Position numbers and translations under genes: made by a program. From the NCBI GenBank assembly GCA_037074705.1, contig CM073591.1, forward strand, positions 9,088,587 through 9,152,586: 64,000 nucleotides of DNA, in the 5' to 3' direction. This DNA is from Zhengitettix transpicula (Eukaryota > Arthropoda > Insecta > Orthoptera > Tetrigidae). Positions 12,501-23,100 of this stretch are shown piece after piece. Below the pieces are notes generated by a model, which did no database searches, was not told the DNA's origin, and worked only from the letters and a program-made list of their open reading frames with translations. The number at the start of each line of letters is the position of its first letter. Positions within the stretch are counted from its first letter, which is position 1.

Positions 12501-15500
12501 TATACAAATTAAGTGTCTGGCCAAATCACCAAAAGACAATTAACTGAAATGAAAGGAATATTCATTGAGAATCATTCCCTTGACATAGTTTATTGATTTT
12601 GAGTGAAATGAACCTTAGCATTTGTTCCAAAATACACTGTGGACAAAGAATATAAGAATTTATGAGACACATAAATTTATAAGATTAATATGAATATACA
12701 TGGATTGTGTTTCTCGAGAAAACATTCAAACACTGTACTATAAAATATGTCAAAACCAAATACCAATTTTTGGCATGTCAACATGAAATTAGGAAAGTTG
12801 TGAATGTACTGAGAAATGAACAAGCCATTATACCGTTTTGGTTGATCAAGTTTTAAGTTGACAGGGACCAATAATGAAGAAGAAAGATTATATTGGTTCT
12901 GCTAAATACTTTAAAACAATGATGAAAATATAAGGTATTTTATAGCGACAGTCAATAATTAGGTATATTAAAATACTATTAATTAATTTTTAATCATAAG
13001 ATTTTTACTAAAATTACATTTAAAATTTCTTTTTCAGAATATTATAAAATTAATGTTCATGTTTACTGAACCCTCATTTATCCATTATCCAATCTTCAAT
13101 TTACATTATTAATAAATCTATTATTAATTTATTGCATTATACAAAAACAAATTTAAATTATGACTTTACAAGACATTGGATCCAATTTTCTGTGAAACAT
13201 TTTTGTTTCGGTGAACTGTCAGATTTTCAAGGGCCCCTTCCTCAGGCCATGACAAGACTGCATCTCAAGCTGGCCGACAGCACAGTGTCGAATTCAAACT
13301 CTGAAGGGCCAGCTGTTAGACAGCAAAAACAGACACCCAACTAACACACGCTCTCTCTCATTCAAGGAAAGACCACAAAAATGAAAAATTTGTGAGAAAT
13401 AGCATAATAATACATACATTCCCATGGATATAAATGAATGTGGAAGGTAAAAAGTAATTGTGTGTGTTTGGGGAAAAGCAGTTGTTAGAGGATGTTAAGC
13501 CAGGACTTTGCCTGGACTGTAGGATGTGATGAATGGATTGTTCTCAAAGATGGAGTTCATGAATTGGGGGATAAGGCTCAATCTATCTTCTTAGGTAACA
13601 TGTCCATTTCCTTATCCTTCCGAGATATAGTATACTCCCAAAATTATATTTTCTTTCTTTTAGCAGAGTAATGAGATTTATTATATTTTAAACATTTTGA
13701 CAGGATTAAGGGTCTGTAGTTTAATAATATTTTTTACATTTACATTTTGCATTCTCTTTGATTCAACTATTCATCATTACCTCTGTGAGACACCAAATTG
13801 AGTAATAGTTCTGATATGTGTTTCTTCAATCTTAATTCTGTTATGTACTCCCATTTATGTGCTACGTGCATATTGACTCAAAACTTACGTTTTTATGTTA
13901 TATTAATTTCTAGGGGCGAGGAGCATCTTAAAATGAACTCTTTTAAATGCTACAATGTGATTAAGTGTAACATAATTCATCATTTCAATAATATCTGTTC
14001 TTTAGTTGGTGTAACTCACAACACCCTTCATCATCTCTACTCAATTTGAGCAATTAATTTGGCTCCTTCTGGTTTCTTAGTTTTCATAACAGATTACTGA
14101 GTACACACCAACCTTATTCAAAATACATGCAGAACCATTAATTTCTCCTTTTTATGTTGTCAGATAATTCAGTTTAATGGTTCAATGTGTGACATATAAG
14201 CAAGACACTACTGGAAATAATTTAATTAATTTCAACAACAAACATGCCAAATCTAAAAATTATCAAAAACTTCACACGACCAAACACATATAGAACTCAC
14301 AATTTTGGTTGTACTTTTGGTCTGATTATTTGAATATTGGTGATTCCAGCCATAATATGGATAAGGATAACCCTGTTAAAGAAAGTAGAAAAACAAGCCC
14401 TTCAAGAAATTTGACATAAAATCAATGCATATGTTAAAATCAATAACGCTGTCAAGGAAACCTTTTGCAAGGTCTCAAGACATTTTTCCCAAAAAGTGCA
14501 TAGTTTCTGAACATTGATTAACTTTTATTTTGAAAATTCAAAGTATACAATAACTTCAGTTCTGATTTAGCCATCTAATATTGTGCCAAGAATTACTAAT
14601 AAGTTAAGCTTTGTTTACAAGTCTTGAGGTTACTCACATTATATATATGGCAAAATACTTTTAATATCATATCTCATCTAATAAATAGGTTACATAGTAT
14701 TTGTTTAATTTTTTTTAAAAAAAACAATAACATATGGCAACTAAATCATTACCCTACATCAAGTTGAGAAAACTTTTGTAATCACACAATTTTTCCCATA
14801 ATGACAAGTGTCATTTTAAAATTTTACTCTCCCAAAAAAATTAATTCTGGATTACTTTGCACCGTCTGAATCTATTTGCGCCAACTTAGGAGTTTTCCAC
14901 CATTATCATATTTTACCTTTGACTTAATATCCTATTTATTAAACCATTCCACAAGAAACCCTTGTAAATATTCTCAATGCAGCAAAACTTTTAATATATT
15001 ATATAGTTATTATTACTCTGTATATTCATACATCTGGCATTCTAGATTCAAACACACATGTAATATATCTAAAAAATAAAACAAAACATATTTTGTAATC
15101 CAAATAAGATAACTTTCTACAAAGTGAAATACTACTTACCATATACGGATTTGTGGCATAACTGGGACCAGCTTGAGGCCATTGTTGCACTGAGTAAGGC
15201 TATATTGATAAAAATCTATTATACGTAAATCTATTTTCATAAACATAACATTTCCAAACAATTTATAAAATAGCCAATTAGAACTAAACAAGTAACAATT
15301 CATGTATAATAAGCCTTAGAGTACATAAAACTGGAATAATGAACTAAATTAAGAATTTATAATTACACTTCTTTCATGACTGTAAAATTAGTAAGAGCAT
15401 CCTCCAAATGCTCAATTCATAGACTACAATTTTGGTTTGCATGTTATAAACTTGACTCCAATAAACCTTTTTATATTCTGGTATTATCATTAAAGATGAA

Positions 15501-18500
15501 AATGTAAGTGATTATTTACTTACTGCACAATATGAAGTGTTGCTCTGGTAGTATGGACCAGTATAAGGAGCAGCATAAGAACTAGAACCAGCTTGAATTT
15601 GGGGCGTCGATGTAGAAGGACTGTAATACTGGAAAATTAACAATAACAGTCTTGAAATTTTTCTGCTTAAATTGAGAACGATATGTACAGGGCGTCCCAT
15701 TCAAACCTCCCACATTTCAAAGGCCCAGGGAAAAAAACTACAGTAGATATGATAATGAAATTGCACCATAAGAAAGAGCATCGCAAATAATTTATTTAAC
15801 GACTATCAGTACACTTCTAAATGTGAAGCATTTGTAGCATTAATAATTATGAGTATTTATTAAATTTACTGTCATGTTCTTCATAACAATACACTGTAGC
15901 ATATCCGTAGCAAATTTTTGTTGGCATGGAATTTCGTTCAGCATCAGATGTAGCAGAATTTGCAGTTTTTAATCATACAATTTGGGGTAATACAAATCAT
16001 GTCAACAAAAATTTGCATACACACACACACACACACACACGCACACACACACACAAGTGGCAACATGTGATTGTAATATATTGTGCTTAAATAATGAGCT
16101 GACTACCGCAATATTGACACATACATTCAGTTTTGCATGAAGAAGCATGGTTCCAAATTAGACCAATTATCAAGAAACTTGTACAAGTAAAATATTAGTA
16201 CAGTCTCTGAACCAAGGATGTTTCTCAATTTTGCACTTAATAGATTATGGCCACATAATAGCACATTTACCCTTGTATGTGGATCTACTTCTGTTCTCCT
16301 TTTTCTTCCCCGTCCCCTGGTTGCCTTCGTTTGTCCACGTACATATCTGGAAGCAGCAGCTGTACTGGCGGCATTCTTTTGTAAACAAAGGTTACATAAT
16401 CAATATTATAATTTTTTAATATTAGTATGTGAAGTTAACTACGTTAATTTTAAAATGCATAAACGTAATTAATTACTTATGAATGGATCAGTTACATACG
16501 ATGCATTGCGATTAGCAGATATTTTCAAGAAAAATATTATTTATCGTTAAAATATTTAAAAAGAAAAATACAGTTTTCCAGAAGTTACAGAATATCAAAC
16601 TGCTCTTTAAATTTATCTCGTGAGCAATACATTCTTAATATATAATAACAAAATTGAACTTTCAACTTTAAACCTCCATTACAACGTGTTTTTAATTTTA
16701 TAACATTAATATTGATAATTGCAAAATGACTTTGACAAATTCCATTACCTTCATTGAAATTCCTGTAATTAAAATACATTTTTATCAGTACCTGAAAATG
16801 ACTACTGTCATTAGCAAATATGAAAACATCCTTATCTCTCGATATGCATTATATTTGAATACAATCTATTTTGATTTTTGGTAGCTGGCGTAAAAGGAAT
16901 GTACAATTACTTGAAATGTACAAAAAAACAAAAACAAAAAAAAACCTGGGCAGGTGCTTTAAAATACAGGCACGCTAACATGCACAACAAAGTTTCCAGA
17001 CCTATATTCACCAAAAATAGTAAAACCTTCATTTAACATCACTCTGGATGAGGTTATATATTTTGTGATAGAGAAATAATTTCCATCAGATTTGAAAAAA
17101 AAGACAGTATAGCAAAAGTGTTCGGAGAAAGCCAACTTATTTAATACATGTACTTTATAAACAATTAGGTATAAAAAGACATTGTACTTTATGCGTGCAG
17201 AGACAATCTCACCACGTATGTTTCAATTGGCATGCTTGGAATGCTTTGTATGCTGGGCCTGGCGTGGTAAAGTGTTGGTGCAGAAGGAGGAGGAAGTTCA
17301 GCTGCTTGCATCTGGAAAAAGATTGTTTAGAAACTAAGGCTAAAGTTAACAAACTTTTGTATTCTAACAACTCAATAATCATAAATATAAATAAACCATC
17401 AGTTGTTTCAAAAAGCATTTAAATAATTGATTCTCACCATTCTCATGTTTTGGGATGTGTCATTTAGCCCACACATCTGCAGTGGAAGTAGTGCGCCATG
17501 AGGCTGAAAAAAATCAGAATGAAAATGTAAAATAGGCAAACAATGAGTTTACTTCTCCCAAGGTCTCAAAGCAGAGAGACAAACATTCAGAAAGACAAAG
17601 TCTCACAGCTGAACAATAGAGCTAGGAACACTTCATGTGATACTGTAAACGTGTCAGACTTCTTTTAAATTAATTGTTATAACTTTTAGTCAGGGGACTT
17701 TACAGTTTCGATAAATTTACATACAGTATTTACATTGTAAATAATTAACCACCTTCAAAATTTCCAGTGACATTCCAAGTTATAAAAAGAAATATAGCCA
17801 AATACATACAAAAGAAGCGAATATATAAATACCACACAACGTTTATGAAAAACCTTGTTCCTCTCTTCAGGTACAGAAAAAAATGCAAGAGACTAGAGTG
17901 ACACAAGTAAACTGACAAAACTCAGAAGCACTTTTGAGATTTGTCGACTGACTTGTACAGTTGTCTCTCTGTAGGCTCTAGCGTTTTTTCTGTACCTTTT
18001 GTATGTATTTGGTTATCTTTATTAATTTTCAAAACAGACATAAATTTGTCATTCCAAGTAACAGATGAGAGGGTATTGAACGAGAATTTAATTGGTGTGA
18101 GAGTGATGTTGAAATATATATATTGAGGAATGACTTTTCATAATAATTAATTATTTCATTATTGTCATACAATTTTAGGTATGGATATTATTCTGAAATG
18201 TTCACATTATTTTCCATCTACATTACAACAACTGCAAATACTATTTCTTATCCAAATAAACATACAGAACATGTATGATATGTGTTTCATGTTTTTAATC
18301 CACAAACTTTCTCCATAGGAAATCATCAAATAATTCTTATTTAAAATAGAAACCTTCATTTAGCTTTAGATGTTTAGGAAGTTAATTAAAGACAATACAG
18401 GCCTCAATGTAGGAATCCTCATATATGCACACCTGTGTAAATAATTTACATTTATGCTTGAATATGAACAATATAATGAAACCAATTAAGATTTTTATCT

Positions 18501-20140
18501 CACAAAAAGTTCTCTGCACACTTACTTCCAATTCACGCCAACAAAAGGAACGCCACACATTTTATCCAGAAGCGTTAAAATGCTTCTCACATTATTATAG
18601 TGAGTGCTATTCATTCACAACTTACACATGTTTGCTATTGATAGAAACAATTTCGAGTAACTGCTGAGAATGGCCTCTTGTTTCATATCCTCCATACTCT
18701 GCCCAATAAAGTGAGAGTGTAGATGTGAACAGGGCCATAATTTAATTAAAAAAGGCTGATCGGTAACCGTGTTAAGTGTTGAGGGTTAATTGTAAATATG
18801 AACGGTATTAATAATACTAAAAACACAATAAAATATGTATACAGACTTATTTTTAAACATGTTCTTGGTATGTACTTGATCTTATTCGCCTTTCTTCTCA
18901 TGCATGTCCTGATTGGTTGTGATTATAAATATTAAATCTCTATGAATATTGTTAAGACTAGAAATCAGCTGAAGCAAACTTACCAATACTGGAGGAGCAA
19001 TCGAATTGAACTGTAAAAAGAAATAAACAAAAATTAACTGATTGCCCAATTTATTGAAGAAAAAAACAACAAGAAAAACTTAAGACATAACAGAGGATGG
19101 CGAACTGATGTTTCGAACAGCGAGGATGATAGGCATTACGAACACGTTCCAAACTGAAGCGTCAACTGTTTAGCCGTCAGTGTAACTCCCCCCCCCCCTT
19201 CCCTTTTCAGAATTATCTGAATTTCCTTTTCATAATAACCACGTGAATTCTACATCATCATTGGTCCCATTTCTGTTCCATACTAACGAATAATTATAAA
19301 TATAATAAACTAAAGAGGGGCTGGGGAAGGGGGATTACACCATTTTGTTTAGATTACCTTCAATAATGTCAACAATCTTTGATTTTGGATTCTGCAAATT
19401 GAAACTACGGATGTTTAAATAAATGTGTTTGCTCAGGACATAAAAATTTTTTTTGAGCGTTACATTATATATATTTTTTTATGTACACCGATTCTAGCAT
19501 TTAAAGAGCATTTCATTTGCCAGATATAACACCACAGCGTTGCAGCGTAAACACAATTAATTTTGGTAAAATGACAAAAATGTTAATTTTGTCCTTAATA
19601 ATTTTGATTATTGAAAGACTTCAAAATAACAGGAATAGCGAAACAAGTCAAACGAAGGTTGTATTGAATGTTGTCAAAAACAAGTCATGACAGTAAAAAT
19701 CAATTTTATTATTAGGCTTTTAACTGAATAATTGTTTATGCTAAAAATATCTCCTTTGTTGATTTTAAATATCAACATTTCGGCTGCAAATCAAACATTT
19801 AGAAATTTTCTCTGTTATATTTTAATTATGTATTATTTATATTTCAAGAAATAGATTGTAAGGAACGTTCAATCAATTTTCACATTATAAATATAATGTT
19901 TTCTTTAAATTTTCAGACATTCAGACTTGTATTTTTTCTAATATATATATTGTAATAGTAAGAATGTTACATTGTCAAAAATATTGGTATGGAAAGGATA
20001 GAGAGATAGGTTGTGGCTTACCTGAAAGTGAAGTGTGGTGTCGCCATGAGGAACTGAAAATTTGAAGAACAACCTTCAGTTCCTCATGGCGACACCGCAC
20101 TTCACTTTCAGGTAAGCCACAACCTATCTCTCTATCCTTT

Positions 20141-20192
<52 letters not shown>

Positions 20193-23100
20193 ATACCAAT
20201 TAAACAAGCCATTAATTGTTTTAATATAATTAAATTGTTAGCGGTACGAATGTGTAAAGGCGACAATGAAGGCTGTTTTTTCCCTTTGTTTAACAATGGA
20301 GACCGCGCACTGAGAGAACTGAGTATGCACTTGGATGTCTGAGATGTAGCCAACACTTGCTACACACAACAGTGATGTGTAGAGTCAGTGAAAATAATGG
20401 CCTGTATTAGAAGGTGTTAGAATTGCCCTGGTACCAGAGAAACTGTAACTTATTATTGTAAACCATTAACTAAAGATAAATCGTCAGATTTCAGGGGTTT
20501 TTGAATATCGTTAATATTGTGTATTGGCATTGTAAAAAAATATTTAGATGTCGAGAATAACTTTATAAATATTCAACTATTCAACTGTTATTTATTTAAA
20601 GGTCCAGTGAAGACCCTGAGAGAGAGTAAAATTCTGATTGTACGTGATAACTGTTTGTAAATGTAAATCTTTGTGAGAGTAATAAATTAATGTGTTTCTT
20701 CAGTTAAAAATTTGTTATTTATTAAATATCCTATCATTTAAAGGTTAAATTATTTAAATTGATGCATTAACGCGGGCTAACTGTTATTATAATTGTTTAT
20801 TATACCAGAATATTACAAATTGTCGCCTTAATGTGTGGCATGTTTTGACTTTGTTTCAATTTAACTTGTCCTTAATTTGTGTTTATTACAAATTGGCTTC
20901 ACCAACGTGGGGCACTGTGTTTATAAAAACTTTAATTTCATAAGTGATTACCACAATATATCTATATCCTGTTTCCTTAATTAAAAAGAAACCTTGATAG
21001 AGCCATGCAAGCTTGCGTGACAGTCTACATTTAAACGTTTCAGAGGATAAAAAAAAAGTGTAAAACTGGGCTTAATTACATACAAGCAATAACAAATTAC
21101 CAAGTGAAATAAAGAGACAGTCTAATATTTAGATAAGATGGCATTGTCCCTACAGCCACTCACGAGACATTCCATCAACTTTAGTGCTGACTGCGTATCA
21201 TTACTCAGCTCTAGACATAATTACGGTGCGCTTTAATTGAACTTTACATTTTTCAACTATATAATTTGTCCTGTTCTTGTAACTCAAGAACCGTGTTCAT
21301 TATAATAGTTAATGCCGACTGTTTACAATAATCCCAGGTTCAATCTTTTACTGCTGCCCAGGAGTGCCCAAGGAGGATCCTGAGATGCCGGTGCGACTGT
21401 AAATAAATCAATACATTGTAATGAATAACGAGGATTACCTGGGCTTTATAAGTAAAGAACAATCAAAGATTAAGTAATTAACAATCCACAACAAAAAATG
21501 AGACGGACAAAATATGACGACTACCTTTAACTATCGTTTACAAACTTAATTAACTTGGTTTCTACTTACAAATGCCCTGCTGGTACCAAACTTAGATTCC
21601 TGGGCTCAGGCACATGAATCACTGACTCTAAACTTGATGGTCAAACACATGGTCATAGTTATTGGATTTTCCTCCGGGAATTGGATCTGCTTCACCTCCA
21701 GATCATCAGCCAGACCTATTATTACTCAATGTCTTTACGTGGAAAATGTTGATCTCACTACGTGTAGGAATCTTAATGTGGCGCTAAATATTTGATTATG
21801 CTTGGCAGTTTTTACAAAGTATCTCTCTGTCCAGACTTTATACTTGGATTTTAAAACTTATAACTCTCTCGGTTGAATTTTAAACTTGGGCCACGCTGTT
21901 CGTTCTCTCAATGTTACGATTTCAGACAGACTGCTTCTTCTCCCAACCACAATTTCAGACAGACACCTTCCTCTCCCAACCACAATTTCAGACAGACTGC
22001 TTCTTCTCCCAACCACAATTTCAGACAGACACCTTCCTCTCCCAACCACAATTTCAGACAGACTGCTTCCTCTCCCAACCACAATTTCAGACAGACTCCT
22101 TCCTCTCCCTCGTACGATTTCAGACAGACTGCTTCCTCTCCCAACCACAATTTCAGACAGACTCCTTCCTCTCCCTCGTACGATTTCAGACAGACTGCTT
22201 CCTCTCCCAGCCACAATTTCAGACACTCTCCTTCCTCTCCCGACTACAGTATCAGACAGACTGGCCTTCCAGCATACGCTCGTAGCCCGCGACAAAGCCC
22301 GCCGACACATTGTCGTCTTTTAAGAATTTGTACCGTTAAAAATCCAATTATTTAAAAAAATTATTGGCATCTAATTAGTATTACAATATATATAAAGTTT
22401 GCTACAGATGGCAATGTCCTCAACAGTGGACACCACTCTGTCAAACTGATAATGATTTTTACATTTTTCGTGTATATAGATAATGTTTTTGTGTCGAAGT
22501 CATGAACATCAAAATTATTAATAAATAAAATGTCCGTTTTGTAATGTGGATGAATAAATAAATAACTTGCACAACAAGTACTCCGACACGGAACAAGTGG
22601 GCCAAGAGCAAATTCCGGGCCCACGTTTCAGCCGAATCCTCCGTCACAGTCACCGTGGCCTTAAATGGTGAAGAATAAGAAACATTCAGGGGGAGGCGGG
22701 GACAGTAATAAAATAAATATCACGCAACGTTTCCTTGTCCCTTTCCTCACAGAGCCTGGAGCGACACAACTACAGTTGACTTACGTTGGGATCAAGGTAT
22801 AACGTAAGGGTCTTGCAGGAGAGTCTCTTCAATAGTAAATGTCAACGGACTAAATCATTCAGCGAGGTTGTAGGTTATGTTCCACGCAACCAGTCATCTT
22901 AGTTACGGAGACGCATATATATATAAAAAAAACTAGTCTCACGACGAACCATTACAATGTCGATAAATTCACACGGAATTCACTTCACACCAACGAGATT
23001 TTAGCAAGACTAGTTTGTTATACAACCATCTGTATAATACCTGAAATACGTATCGAAACGTCGTAACTCTATAAATAAAAATAACTGTGTGTGTTAATAA

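Noticed and set aside
16018..16055. CRISPR-like or regulatory repeat
   Set aside because: Simple CA microsatellite; no spaced direct repeats anywhere in the window.
15687..16080. DNA transposon starting ACAGGGCGTCCCATT
   Set aside because: Only one end is recognisable; no inverted terminal partner, target duplication or transposase found.
21858..22355. Long open frames on both strands (up to 160 codons) as repetitive protein genes
   Set aside because: They arise from the 33-bp minisatellite; five overlapping frames are open at once and there is no start, splice or flanking coding context.
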